64,000 nucleotides of DNA from the NCBI RefSeq assembly GCF_018860385.1, contig NZ_JAHKPH010000013.1:186001-250000 (forward strand), in the 5' to 3' direction. A program made the translations under genes and the position numbers. The notes below the pieces were generated by a model, which saw only the letters and a program-made list of their open reading frames with translations, had not been told where the DNA came from and did not search any database. The stretch comes from Reinekea forsetii (GTDB lineage: Bacteria > Pseudomonadota > Gammaproteobacteria > Pseudomonadales > Natronospirillaceae). Positions 35,208-45,194 of the stretch are shown here, one piece after another (position 1 is the stretch's first letter; each line of letters starts with the position of its first letter).

Positions 35208-36464
35208 ATGAAAATTTGGCAAACGGGCTTATCTCTGGTGGGAATCGGCCTAGTGACCGCAGGTGTAATTAGCGTCATGGGTGCCTCAGGGCAAGCGACA
35301 GAAATAGAGGCACCGAAACCTGAAGCCACCACATCGGTTCAAACCATCACCTTAGATTTAGCGAGTTATCAGCCTGAAATTCGCTTAATCGGTCAGATAG
35401 AGCCCAGCCAACAGCTTGACATTGTTTCCGAAATTTCAGCCAGCGTATTAGAAACCCCCATCAGCAGTGGCGATGTTGTAGACGCCGGTGTCGTTTTAGT
35501 TCAATTAGATGATTTTGATGTACAACAATCTTTAGCCCAAGCTCAAGCGAATGCGGCGGATATTGCAGCGCAAATTCAACTGTTCGATGCACAACAGGCA
35601 TTGAGCCGTGAAGCTCTGCAGTTAGAGCAAGATCAGCTTTCACTTCTAAATGACAAATACAAACAGCAAAAAGCCGTTGGCGCATCTGCGCAAACGTTGG
35701 CGGATCTAAAGCAACAAGTGTCTCGCCAAAATCATTTGGTGAAGCAAGCACAACAAACCTTAAGTAACGCGCCGATCAATAGACAGCAACTTTTATTGCA
35801 GCAAACAAAACTAAACTTAGCGCTAAAAAGTGCCCAACGACAAGCTAATAAAGCCACCATTGTTGCGCCTTTTAATGGCCAGGTAGCCGCGCTGCATGCT
35901 AAAGCGAATCAATTGGTGTCTCCGGGCAGTGCGCTTTTAAAATTTGTGTCACACGATGACATGCGAGTAAAAGTGAACCTACCCATCACGCTTGCGACAA
36001 TGCGGCAACAACTCACAGGCCGAATAGAAAGCAATGGTCGAGCCTCTAACATTCGTTTTAACAATGGTCACACTCAAGTGCAACCTGGTTCAGCCGGGTT
36101 AGTAAGTTGGTTTGATATTGACGACGATGAAAATTGGATTGTCGGTGAAGTGGTCGATGTCACTTTACACAAACCTAAGGTCGTAAACGCCTTTAAAGTT
36201 CCGGTCAGTGCCCTTTTTCAAGACAAATGGATATACAGCGTTGATGAAGAACAAAAGCTGAAACCCATTGAAGTAAAATTACATGGGCGTGTACGTGAAA
36301 ACAGTCAAGATTGGCTGATAGTAACGCCAACGCAATCCATAGCCAGCAAGCAACGCATTCTAGTTACGCGTCTCAATAACCCAACCACGGGCTTGAAAAT
36401 TTTCGAACGAGGCGTAGACCCAGAGCCCGTACCTGAATCTGAAAGCGAGGCGGACGAATCATGA
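35208..36464 (+). CDS. RND efflux periplasmic adaptor (HlyD/MFP family)
   Basis: 418 residues with an N-terminal membrane anchor (SLVGIGLVTAGVISVMG), lipoyl-like half-motifs around residues 70-100 (EISASVLETPISSGDVVDAG) and 220-245 (IVAPFNGQVAALH), a coiled-coil hairpin at about 105-215, and a beta-barrel. It bridges an RND pump and an outer-membrane channel. AAGGGA lies before the ATG. Its stop overlaps the pump's start by ATGA. No TolC-like gene is nearby. Confidence 0.92.
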   Translation: MKIWQTGLSLVGIGLVTAGVISVMGASGQATEIEAPKPEATTSVQTITLDLASYQPEIRLIGQIEPSQQLDIVSEISASVLETPISSGDVVDAGVVLVQLDDFDVQQSLAQAQANAADIAAQIQLFDAQQALSREALQLEQDQLSLLNDKYKQQKAVGASAQTLADLKQQVSRQNHLVKQAQQTLSNAPINRQQLLLQQTKLNLALKSAQRQANKATIVAPFNGQVAALHAKANQLVSPGSALLKFVSHDDMRVKVNLPITLATMRQQLTGRIESNGRASNIRFNNGHTQVQPGSAGLVSWFDIDDDENWIVGEVVDVTLHKPKVVNAFKVPVSALFQDKWIYSVDEEQKLKPIEVKLHGRVRENSQDWLIVTPTQSIASKQRILVTRLNNPTTGLKIFERGVDPEPVPESESEADES

Positions 36465-39400
36465 GGAAAATAGACGACAAAGGTCTTCTCGCTTATTTTA
36501 GTCAGCACAGGGTCGCCGCTAACCTAATCATGATCATGGTTGTTTTTGCTGGAATGGTGGCCTTAAAGCAATTACATACCCAGCTTATGCCTGATTTAAC
36601 GATTCCTGGTGTTCAGGTGACAACCTCATGGCCAGATACCAGTAGTCGTACCGTTGAGTCTACCTTAACGACTCCTTTGGAATCGGGTTTATTAAACCTA
36701 AAAGGCGTCGAGGAAGCCTGGAGTTGGTCTGATGCCGGTTTTAGTCGCATATACTTGCGTTACAAAATGAACATCGACCCTAACGACGCGGTTGAAGAAG
36801 TAAACCGTTACATCACAAACTTTGACCTTCCAGAAGGTGCTGAAAAACCCAGTGCGAGTATCGATGAGTTTAATGAAGATGTTTTTTCGATCTTAATCAG
36901 TACCGATGGCCCAGTTAATGAACTTAGACCACTGGTGCAACAGTTTAAGAACGATCTACTAAGTCGCGGCATTGCGCGCGTCAACGTCGCGGGGTTTCCC
37001 GTAGAAGAAATTCGGGTTGAAACCAATGCCTCTAATTTGATCCAGCAAAATACCAGTATTAATGGGCTCTCTCAAACAATAGCCGTGGCAAACGCTAACA
37101 GCCCTGCAGGGTCATTATCGTCAAGCGCGACCAATATTGCAGTGACAACAGATAACGAAATAAACAGTGTGAACGCACTGTCTTCAATTAGTGGCGCAGG
37201 CTCAAACCCCATTTATACCTTTAGTGAAGTACAGCGGGTGAATACCGAAGGTACGCGGCGCTATATTTTAGAGAACCGTGCATCCGTTAGACTGCTCATT
37301 TCTCGTTCAGAAGAAATTGACAGCCTTGAAACCAGTGACATCATTCAAAACTGGTTAGGCGAAGTGAGACCCACTTTACCTGAAGGCGTCGACATTACAG
37401 TTTGGTGGGACCTATCTGAGGTCGTCCAGGGTAACTTAGATATGCTCATCAGCAATGGGTTAGTAGGGCTACTTCTCGTTATCGTAATTTTGTTTTTCTT
37501 TTTAAACCGACAAGTCGCTTGGTGGAGTGCCCTGGGCATTCCAATTTCTATCGCGGGTACCTTTATGCTGTTGTTTGGCACCGGCGGCACCATTAACTTT
37601 TTGTCAGTTTTTGCATTTTTGATGGCGCTGGGCATCATCGTCGACGATGCCATTGTGGTCGGTGAAGAAACCGTTACTCAGATGGAAAAAGGTAAAACAG
37701 CCAATGAAGCGGCATTAATTGCGGCCAAGCGAATGTTTTCTCCTATTATTGCAAGTTCATTAACGACCATTGCGGCCTTTTTCCCTTTACTGTTGTTACC
37801 TGGGCCTTTTGGCGAAATGTTGCGCCCAGTGCCTGTGGTCATTATTTCAGTGATTGTAGCTTCGTTGATCGAGTGCTTTTTAATATTACCCGCTCATCTT
37901 AATCACAGTTTGTCTAAGCGTAAGAAAGTGCGCAGCGCCTTTCGCGTGAAAATGGACAATGGCTTTGAAACCTTCAGAGAAAAATACTACCGACCCTTTG
38001 TCACCGCGGCAATTCATAACCGCGCGATCAGTGTGGCCGTGGCTTTTGCGCTGTGCGTGATTGCTTATGCAATGCCAATTACTGGTGCCGTGCCATTCTC
38101 ACCAGAACTCGATGTTGAAGATAATATGGTCACCGCTTATATCGAATTCCATGATGATGTGTCTCAGCAAACCGTTGATCAATATACTCAAGCTTTGCAC
38201 AGTGCCATCGAAACAGCCGATCAAAAATTTGCCGTTGAAGGTGAATCTATTGTTCTTCAGGTCTATGAAATTTCCAGTGCCGGTGAAGGCTTTACACAGC
38301 TGCAGGCCAAATTAGTGGATCGCGATAATCGCCCTGTTTCAAATGCTGATTTCTTAAAAGAATGGGGGGACCATATTGATATAGGGCCAGAAGTCAGTTA
38401 TGTCTCGATTAAGCAAGACAGCTCGTCTGCTTCGGGCGGAAGCCGCGTAAGCTTTTTCTTAGCGGGTCGCTCATTAAATGACTTAGTCGATGCAACCGAA
38501 CAGCTCAAGCGTCGACTTGAAACCTACAACTACCTAAGTGACATCACAGACGATCTCCCCAATGGCGATGATGAAATTATCTTTCAGCTCAACTCGGCGG
38601 GTAAGTCTGCAGGGTTAACAGAAGCCAGTGTCGCGACTCAGTTGCGCCAAGCGCTTGTGGGTAGCCAAGCCGATAAACTAACTCAACACGATGCCAGCAT
38701 TAATATTGTTGTTAGTTTACCTAAGTCTCTTTATCAGTCGAGTGCGGGTCTGGAAGACATTCCAATAATTACACCGAACAACGACTATGTTCGCTTTGGA
38801 GATATTGCTGACAGCACTATCCGTAAAGGGTTGGGCACGATGTTCCATGTAAATGGGCAACTGGGTGTACGCGTCAGCGCGGCATTATTGGATGAAGAAG
38901 CCAACGCCAGCGAGATATCCAACCAGCTATTAGCCGATGAAGTACAACCGATTATTGACCAATATGGCTTACAAGCTGAAATACAAGGCAGCGCTCGAGA
39001 TATAGAAGAAATGATTGGCAACTTAACGCTCGCTGCGTTTGCCAGTATCGGTTTAATCTATTTCATCTTAGTTTGGGTGTTTAGCAGTTACACCTGGCCT
39101 ATTGCTGTTATGTCGGCTATTCCATTTGGCTTAACGGGCGCGATATTTGGCCACTGGCTACTGGGTATGAACCTCACCTTTTTATCATTCTTTGGATTAT
39201 TTGGGCTTAGTGGGATTATCATTAATGACTCGATCATTTTGATTAATCGCTTCCAAGAATTGCGTGAAGAAGGTATGGATATGAAGCCCGCGATTATTGA
39301 AGCCAGCTGCCAACGATTACGAGCGGTTATGCTCACCTCGATTACTACCGTCGGCGGGCTCATTCCGTTACTTCTATCTAGCTCAATACAAGCACAATTA

Positions 39401-39568
39401 GTGCAAAGCATGGCCGCATCTCTCGCCTTCGGTATTGCCTATGGCACCGTGTTAGTATTACTGGTCATTCCTTGCTTACTGACTTACATCGAAAGTATGA
39501 ATCATCAACAGCAACGATTCCTAAACTGGATTAAATCCCGCTTTTCTCGCAAACAAGCGGCGTCTTAA
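36461..39568 (+). CDS. RND efflux pump inner-membrane subunit
   Basis: 1035 residues, AcrB-like length. Helix 1 (NLIMIMVVFAGMVALKQL) is followed by a large periplasmic loop, helices 2-6 with the proton-relay motif GIIVDDAIVVGEE (two Asp), a second periplasmic loop and helices 7-12 ending near residue 1015. It uses the proton gradient to export drugs, solvents or other hydrophobic compounds with the adaptor upstream. Specificity unknown. Confidence 0.95.
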   Translation: MRKIDDKGLLAYFSQHRVAANLIMIMVVFAGMVALKQLHTQLMPDLTIPGVQVTTSWPDTSSRTVESTLTTPLESGLLNLKGVEEAWSWSDAGFSRIYLRYKMNIDPNDAVEEVNRYITNFDLPEGAEKPSASIDEFNEDVFSILISTDGPVNELRPLVQQFKNDLLSRGIARVNVAGFPVEEIRVETNASNLIQQNTSINGLSQTIAVANANSPAGSLSSSATNIAVTTDNEINSVNALSSISGAGSNPIYTFSEVQRVNTEGTRRYILENRASVRLLISRSEEIDSLETSDIIQNWLGEVRPTLPEGVDITVWWDLSEVVQGNLDMLISNGLVGLLLVIVILFFFLNRQVAWWSALGIPISIAGTFMLLFGTGGTINFLSVFAFLMALGIIVDDAIVVGEETVTQMEKGKTANEAALIAAKRMFSPIIASSLTTIAAFFPLLLLPGPFGEMLRPVPVVIISVIVASLIECFLILPAHLNHSLSKRKKVRSAFRVKMDNGFETFREKYYRPFVTAAIHNRAISVAVAFALCVIAYAMPITGAVPFSPELDVEDNMVTAYIEFHDDVSQQTVDQYTQALHSAIETADQKFAVEGESIVLQVYEISSAGEGFTQLQAKLVDRDNRPVSNADFLKEWGDHIDIGPEVSYVSIKQDSSSASGGSRVSFFLAGRSLNDLVDATEQLKRRLETYNYLSDITDDLPNGDDEIIFQLNSAGKSAGLTEASVATQLRQALVGSQADKLTQHDASINIVVSLPKSLYQSSAGLEDIPIITPNNDYVRFGDIADSTIRKGLGTMFHVNGQLGVRVSAALLDEEANASEISNQLLADEVQPIIDQYGLQAEIQGSARDIEEMIGNLTLAAFASIGLIYFILVWVFSSYTWPIAVMSAIPFGLTGAIFGHWLLGMNLTFLSFFGLFGLSGIIINDSIILINRFQELREEGMDMKPAIIEASCQRLRAVMLTSITTVGGLIPLLLSSSIQAQLVQSMAASLAFGIAYGTVLVLLVIPCLLTYIESMNHQQQRFLNWIKSRFSRKQAAS

Positions 39569-39586
39569 CACGATAAGGTGATAGTA

Positions 39587-39620
39587 AGATAAGGCCACCT
39601 TTGCTAAGGTGGTCTTATCT
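39587..39620. terminator. Long hairpin between RND operon and dctB
   Basis: AGATAAGGCCACCTT (39587-39601) and AAGGTGGTCTTATCT (39606-39620) pair over 15 bp with one G-T, 4-base loop, 18 bases after the pump stop. There is no run of T afterwards, so it may be a terminator or an RNA-stabilising element. Confidence 0.6.
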
Positions 39621-39638
39621 CATAACTTGATTATTACC

Positions 39639-41717
39639 GTGGCAAATTGGCAACAAAAAACCTTGCACCCGAACATTAAAATGATCGCGTTTTTAGTGAT
39701 CAGTTTTTTTGTGCTGATAGGCTTACTACTGTTTGCAAACAAGCAATTTTACGCGTTAGAAATGGCCTCGATTCAAGAGAAAGCGAGCCAACGTTTATCG
39801 GTTTATCAAAATGCTCTGCAAGCCAGCATTCAGCGCTTTGAGTACTTGCCGGCTGTACTTGCCAACGATCCACGTATTCAAAAAGCCCTATTGTCTGCTT
39901 CGGCTGATACTACGACCTCTTCGTTACTCAGCAATATCAATAATCGTTCTGGTGCCGATGAAATATTTGTCTTAGACAGCGCAGGCACTACCATTGGCGC
40001 ATCAAATTATCTCACTAAAACAAGCTTTGTCGGTCAAAATTATTCATTTCGACCTTATTATCAATCGGCGGCTAAAGGTGAGCAAGGTTTCTATTTTGCC
40101 GTGGGCGCTACAACTGGAAAGGCGGGGTTATTTTTTGCCGAACCGGTGATTGTAGATTTGGAAATTATTGGCTCTGTTGTGGTCAAAATTAACTTCGATG
40201 CACTCGAAGCAAACTGGTCGCAATCGGGTGAAAAGATTTGGATCAGTGACGAGCGAGACATTATCTTTTTATCATACGATTCTCGATGGCTGTACCAAGG
40301 GTTACGCCCTTTAAGCCTACAAGAAAGCCAACATTTGGTAGAGACTAAGCAATACGGTGATCACGAGATCGGAACATTGAAGTCACAGCAACGTAACGAT
40401 GGCACGGCGATAGTCTCGCTGCCAATAACCGGCAACCAAGTTTTATTTCGCCAGAAAATGCCAGGGGTGAATTGGCACATTAACTGGCTGTACGCCACAC
40501 AACAAATAGAAACCGCGGTTGCTCGGTCTGTTTATTCCATCGTATTTGCGTATTTAATATTGATCATCGCGATACTTTGGATTCGTGAGCGGGTAAAAAA
40601 CGCACAATCTCAAGCAAAGTTGGCTACGTTAATTGCACAACGCGAGTCTCATCAACGCGCCATTATCGAAGGCACCGATGCCGGATTGATCAACCTAACC
40701 CACGATGGCAAAACAACCTTTGTAAACCCTCAAGCTCAGCGGCTGTTTCGACTAAAAACCAATGCATTGCCCGACATAAAACAGCTCATTAAAGGTTGGC
40801 GAGGCGTGCATGCCTCGTTAGAGGCCATAGATGCCACGGGGATTCGTTCTGATGGCAGTACTTTTCCTATATTGGTTTCTTCTAGTGCCATTGGATTATC
40901 TGACCCCTCAGACTACCTAATCACCATTCACGATGTGAGTGAGTTGAAGCAGGCTCAGTATGAACTGGTTAAAAACAATGACGAATTAGAACAGCGGGTA
41001 CATGATCGGACGAATGAATTACGTGCCGCCGAAAAAGAGCTCAGCCATTCGCAGCGCTTGGCATCACTCGGACGAATGTCTTCTGCGATTGCACATGAAA
41101 TTAACCAACCCATTACGGCTCTGTCGAGCTATGCCGCTAGCAGTGAATTACTGATTCAACGCAATCAGCCTGACAAGGTTTTATCGAATTTGAAAAAGAT
41201 CAGCGGCCTAATTGATAGGCTATCGTATATAAGCCGACAACTTAGAATGGTGTCAGGGAAACGAAACACGGGGTTGTCGAATATTAAACTATTACCCGCC
41301 ATTCATTATGCTCAAGATGTTTTAGCCTCTAAGCTTGCGCACGCCAAGGTCGATCTCATAATCAACGTTGACGAGCAACTTTGCGCTCGAGGTAATAGCA
41401 TGATGCTCGAGCAAGTTTTAGTGAACTTATTGAGCAATGCCATTGATGCCGTAGCTAAAGTCAATCACCCTCAAATAACGATCAAGGGATCATATTCTGA
41501 TTCAGTTTTATTAGTTGTAGAAGATAATGGCATCGGCCTAAGCCAAGAAGAGCTACCGCATATTTTTGAACCCTTTTACTCAGCCAAACAAATTGATGAA
41601 GGCTTAGGGCTAGGGCTCGCCATCAGTTACAGTTTGGTATCAGATATGGGTGGACAACTGACGGTAGATAGCCAAGTGGAGTCCGGCACTCAATTTACGA
41701 TTAAGTTGACACGATAA
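39639..41717 (+). CDS. dctB: Sensor histidine kinase DctB-like
   Basis: 692 residues from GTG 39639. An earlier in-frame GTG at 39609 lies inside the long hairpin, so is unlikely; no start has a good RBS and the choice is uncertain. A membrane helix (about 15-40), a double-Cache periplasmic sensor (about 45-300), a second helix (about 305-325), a PAS domain, and HisKA with H486 in IAHEINQPI. The ATPase has NAIDAV, VEDNGIGL and EGLGLGLAI. It resembles DctB, which senses dicarboxylates. The activator DctD follows 10 bases later. Confidence 0.85.
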   Translation: MANWQQKTLHPNIKMIAFLVISFFVLIGLLLFANKQFYALEMASIQEKASQRLSVYQNALQASIQRFEYLPAVLANDPRIQKALLSASADTTTSSLLSNINNRSGADEIFVLDSAGTTIGASNYLTKTSFVGQNYSFRPYYQSAAKGEQGFYFAVGATTGKAGLFFAEPVIVDLEIIGSVVVKINFDALEANWSQSGEKIWISDERDIIFLSYDSRWLYQGLRPLSLQESQHLVETKQYGDHEIGTLKSQQRNDGTAIVSLPITGNQVLFRQKMPGVNWHINWLYATQQIETAVARSVYSIVFAYLILIIAILWIRERVKNAQSQAKLATLIAQRESHQRAIIEGTDAGLINLTHDGKTTFVNPQAQRLFRLKTNALPDIKQLIKGWRGVHASLEAIDATGIRSDGSTFPILVSSSAIGLSDPSDYLITIHDVSELKQAQYELVKNNDELEQRVHDRTNELRAAEKELSHSQRLASLGRMSSAIAHEINQPITALSSYAASSELLIQRNQPDKVLSNLKKISGLIDRLSYISRQLRMVSGKRNTGLSNIKLLPAIHYAQDVLASKLAHAKVDLIINVDEQLCARGNSMMLEQVLVNLLSNAIDAVAKVNHPQITIKGSYSDSVLLVVEDNGIGLSQEELPHIFEPFYSAKQIDEGLGLGLAISYSLVSDMGGQLTVDSQVESGTQFTIKLTR

Positions 41718-41727
41718 GGGTTTAAAG

Positions 41728-43101
41728 ATGTCATCGAAAGACCAAGAATATCACGCCATCATTGTCGACGATGATCCAGCCATTCGAGAATCACTTGAAC
41801 AATGGTTAGATCTCGCTGACATTCATGTTCAAACCTTCAGCAGTGCCTTAGACGCACTTGTGAATATCGATGAACATTACCCCGGCGTCATAGTCAGTGA
41901 TGTTAAAATGCCTGAATTGGATGGCATGGAGTTTCTACAACGAGTTCCAGCCGACATTCCCTTTATTCTTATAACCGGACATGGCGGCATTGCACTCGCG
42001 GTTGAAGCAATGAAGGCCGGTGCTTACGATTTTGTAGAAAAACCTTATAAACCCGAACGATTAGTTGAGCTCATTAAAACAGCTTGCCGTCAAAGGCAGG
42101 TGGCCATGAAGACCCAACAAAGTCACGATCACTTGGAACAACTGTCCGGTATAGAGAAGGACATCATTGGTCATTCGTCTGCCATTAAACTGCTGCGTAA
42201 GCAGGTGAGTATGTTGGCGCAAGTTAATGCCGATGTTGTGATTCACGGCGAAACCGGCACAGGTAAAGAACTTGTTGCGCAGTGTCTTCACAAATACAGC
42301 GTAAGAAAAGACCACGAATTTGTGCCCATTAACGTTTCCGCTATTCCTGAAAACTTGATCGAATCTGAATTATTTGGCCACGAAGCCGGCGCATTTACCG
42401 GCGCGAACAAGCGTCATGTGGGTAAATTTGAATACGCGAATGGCGGTACATTGCTTTTAGATGAAATTGAAAGTATGCCGATGTATTTTCAGGTTAAGAT
42501 TTTGCGCGTATTACAAGAACGGGAGGTGACTCGCTTAGGTTCTCATAAACCAACGGCTTTAGATGTTCGCGTAATTGCCGCAACTAAAAAAGACCTAAAA
42601 GCGGCCGCCGCTGAAGGTGAGTTTCGAGAAGATTTATATTACCGCTTGCTGGTTTCTGAATTGCACATTCCACCGCTGCGTGAACGTAAAGAAGACATCG
42701 TATTGCTGTTTCAACATTTCCTGAACCTTGCAGCGCAATCAAACAACATGACAGCGCCCGATCTTCAATTAGACGATCAACTTACACTGGAACTCCACGA
42801 TTGGCCAGGCAATGTACGTGAGCTCAAAAATACCGCAGAGCGGTATCTGTTAACACACAACATCAGTGGTATTTCATTGCAAGAATTACTGCAAGTAGGC
42901 AACAAGGCTGCGTTAACAAGCAATCCAGACAGCTCACTTTCTCAGCGTTTAGAATATGTTGAAAAAATGCTCATCGCAGAAGAATTAAAACATCACAAGG
43001 GTAATATTAAAGCGGTGATGGACGTACTTGATTTACCGAGAAGAACGTTGAACCAAAAAATGCAAAAATATGAGTTAAAACGAGAAGATTTTTTAGAATA
43101 A
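41728..43101 (+). CDS. dctD: Sigma-54-dependent response regulator DctD-like
   Basis: 457 residues: receiver (phospho-Asp D58 in VSDVKMPELDG), AAA+ sigma-54-interacting domain with Walker A GETGTGKE (about 174) and the GAFTGA loop that touches sigma-54, and a C-terminal Fis-type HTH (KAVMDVLDLPRRTLNQKM). Pairs with DctB. The convergent dctPQM operon has a sigma-54 promoter candidate at 46271-46288, its probable target. Confidence 0.9.
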   Translation: MSSKDQEYHAIIVDDDPAIRESLEQWLDLADIHVQTFSSALDALVNIDEHYPGVIVSDVKMPELDGMEFLQRVPADIPFILITGHGGIALAVEAMKAGAYDFVEKPYKPERLVELIKTACRQRQVAMKTQQSHDHLEQLSGIEKDIIGHSSAIKLLRKQVSMLAQVNADVVIHGETGTGKELVAQCLHKYSVRKDHEFVPINVSAIPENLIESELFGHEAGAFTGANKRHVGKFEYANGGTLLLDEIESMPMYFQVKILRVLQEREVTRLGSHKPTALDVRVIAATKKDLKAAAAEGEFREDLYYRLLVSELHIPPLRERKEDIVLLFQHFLNLAAQSNNMTAPDLQLDDQLTLELHDWPGNVRELKNTAERYLLTHNISGISLQELLQVGNKAALTSNPDSSLSQRLEYVEKMLIAEELKHHKGNIKAVMDVLDLPRRTLNQKMQKYELKREDFLE

Positions 43102-43102
43102 A

Positions 43103-43126
43103 CTAAGGCTGCGTGTGCAGCCCTAG
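43103..43126. terminator. Hairpin between dctD and dctM
   Basis: CTAAGGCTGC (43103-43112) and GCAGCCCTAG (43117-43126), 10 bp with one mismatch, GTGT loop. Shared by convergent genes. Confidence 0.55.
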
Positions 43127-43136
43127 TGTTAATAGG

Positions 43137-44528
43137 TTAAATTAAAGAAGGTAACCAAAGCACAATACTTGGGAACATAATCAGCACCGCAATGGTGATG
43201 ACATCGGCCACAAAGAAAGGCGTTGCTCCTCTAAAAACATCTTGCACTGAAATGTCTTTTCGCACCCCGGCTACCACAAAACAGTTCAGGCCTATCGGTG
43301 GTGTAATGAGGCACAGTTCAGCCATTTTCACTACGATGATACCGAACCAAATGGCGCACCCAGCCGCCGACACACCAAAAGCTGAATCTGCGGCCGTAAC
43401 CATCTCCCCCCCGTTTAATGCGATGACCGCTGGAAACACCACCGGCAAGGTGAGCAGCAACATGCCTATCGCATCCATAAACATACCCAACACAGCGTAG
43501 GCCATGAGAATAAAAAGTAATGTGATGAATGGGTTTTGATCGATCCCTGCGATCCAGTCAGAGAATGCATTGGGTAAATCGGCAAAGCCTAAAAAGCGAA
43601 CATATATTAAGACGCCCCAGATGATGGTAAAGATCATCACCGTCAACTTAGCCGACTCCATTAATGCGCCTTTCAAACTAGGCCAACGCATACCTTTATA
43701 GAGCGCCATGGCTAAAATGACCAAAGCACCTAGCGCGCCAGCTTCAGTCGGTGTGCCTACCCCGCCGTAAATACAAATCATGATGATGAACACCACAAAA
43801 AATATGGGGAACGAACCCGGAAGCACTTCTAGGCGCTGTTTCCAGGTAAAGCCTTTTACCGGTGGCCCTAAGTCTTTTTTCCAAACGGCTAAAAAGACCA
43901 CTAAGCCCGCATAAATAAGTGCCGACACTATGCCAGGAATAAAGCCAGCCATCAGCAAGGTACCTACATCTTGCTCTACGATAATGGCGTAAATGACCAA
44001 AATGGCCGAAGGCGGAATCAACGAAGCTAAAGTACCCCCAGCTGCAACGACACCCGCGGCAAATCGTTTGTCGTAACCAAGCTTGAGCATTTCAGGAATT
44101 GCGATTCGAGCAAACACGGCCGAAGTTGCAACCGATGCGCCTGAGACCGCCGCAAAGCCTGCGGTAGAAAATACCGTTGCCACACCTAAACCACCCGGCA
44201 ACCAACCCACCCAGCGTTTAGCGGCTTCAAATAAGGCTTTGGTTAGGCCTGCGTGATAAGCCAAATAACCAATTAAAATGAAAGTAGGTATGAGCGATAA
44301 CGACAACGTTGTTGCTTTCGAATGCGGTACCGTTCCGGCCATTTTAACCGCAACCATAAAGCCACGCTCAAACCCCATCTTGGCCGAGAATATCCACACC
44401 AATCCGATAAAGCCTGCTCCGGCTGTGGCAAAGGCCACTCGAACACCCAGCAAAACAAAGACAAGCATCACGACTGAAACAATCACGCCTATTTGCAACG
44501 GCTCAGCGTTCATCATAAATTCAATCAT
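43137..44528 (-). CDS. dctM: TRAP transporter large permease DctM
   Basis: 463 residues with about 12 hydrophobic helices. Family features include LTLPVVFPAVIALNG, the SxxxxS... pattern around GASVATSAVFARIAIPEML and the RKDISVQDVFRG C-terminal motif. It is the Na+-coupled transport subunit. Overlaps dctQ by ATGA. TRAP substrate is set by dctP. Confidence 0.93.
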   Translation of the reverse strand: MIEFMMNAEPLQIGVIVSVVMLVFVLLGVRVAFATAGAGFIGLVWIFSAKMGFERGFMVAVKMAGTVPHSKATTLSLSLIPTFILIGYLAYHAGLTKALFEAAKRWVGWLPGGLGVATVFSTAGFAAVSGASVATSAVFARIAIPEMLKLGYDKRFAAGVVAAGGTLASLIPPSAILVIYAIIVEQDVGTLLMAGFIPGIVSALIYAGLVVFLAVWKKDLGPPVKGFTWKQRLEVLPGSFPIFFVVFIIMICIYGGVGTPTEAGALGALVILAMALYKGMRWPSLKGALMESAKLTVMIFTIIWGVLIYVRFLGFADLPNAFSDWIAGIDQNPFITLLFILMAYAVLGMFMDAIGMLLLTLPVVFPAVIALNGGEMVTAADSAFGVSAAGCAIWFGIIVVKMAELCLITPPIGLNCFVVAGVRKDISVQDVFRGATPFFVADVITIAVLIMFPSIVLWLPSLI

Positions 44529-45139
44529 GATGCGCCTCCGTCTAAGCTTTCGGCTTCACGCGCAGCTTGGGTTGCGGCATCTTCGATTAAAGGCACCGCC
44601 ACGGGTGATTCAGATGCACGAATAATGGCCACGCTGTAAGCCCACAGTTGAAACACCAGGCGAATGGCTAAGAACGTAAGCGCCACTGGCACGATCAATT
44701 TGGCGGGCCAAATCGGCAAGCCAATATCCATAGAGCTGTCGCCATTAGAAAACGCGCGATAAAAGTGAAGATAGCTTCCGTATATCAACACTGACGTTAT
44801 TAATAACATAAATAAAACCGACACCCACTCGGCAATCCAGAGCAAGCGCCCTTTCATGACACTGAGCAGTATATCCATGCGGATATGGCCACCTAATCGC
44901 TGACAATAGGCTATGCCCACAAACGCAAAAATAGCCATGGCTTGCTCTACCCAATCTACGTAACCGGAGACGGGGATATTAAACAACCATCGTCCTAAGA
45001 TATTCATGACCGCCAAAGCCACTAAAAATAAAATGGTAATACCACCGAATAAGGTAAACAGACTTTCTAATTTAAATAACCAGCGGTCTGCCTTACTCAG
45101 TGTACTGCTATCTTCAAGTACCGTTGCCGAACCTGACAT
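44525..45139 (-). CDS. dctQ: TRAP transporter small permease DctQ
   Basis: 204 residues with four hydrophobic helices at about residues 27-55, 67-90, 105-127 and 148-168, and a polar C-terminal tail. Motifs typical for DctQ are VMNILGRWLFNIPVSGYVDWVEQAM and HIRMD. It binds DctM and stabilises it. AGAGGG precedes the ATG. A hairpin separates it from dctP. Confidence 0.9.
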   Translation of the reverse strand: MSGSATVLEDSSTLSKADRWLFKLESLFTLFGGITILFLVALAVMNILGRWLFNIPVSGYVDWVEQAMAIFAFVGIAYCQRLGGHIRMDILLSVMKGRLLWIAEWVSVLFMLLITSVLIYGSYLHFYRAFSNGDSSMDIGLPIWPAKLIVPVALTFLAIRLVFQLWAYSVAIIRASESPVAVPLIEDAATQAAREAESLDGGAS

Positions 45140-45159
45140 ATCAAACCCTCTAATGAAAG

Positions 45160-45181
45160 GCGCCTCACAAAAATGAGGCGC
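45160..45181 (-). terminator. Intercistronic hairpin between dctP and dctQ
   Basis: Perfect 8-bp stem GCGCCTCA (45160-45167) / TGAGGCGC (45174-45181), 6-base loop. It probably limits read-through so that the binding protein is made in excess over the permeases, a common layout in TRAP operons. Confidence 0.65.
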
Positions 45182-45194
45182 AATGGCAGGACTT

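Noticed and set aside
36461-39568. Naming the RND pump after a known drug pump such as AcrB or MexB
   Set aside because: The family is clear but no feature points to one subtype, and the outer-membrane partner is missing.
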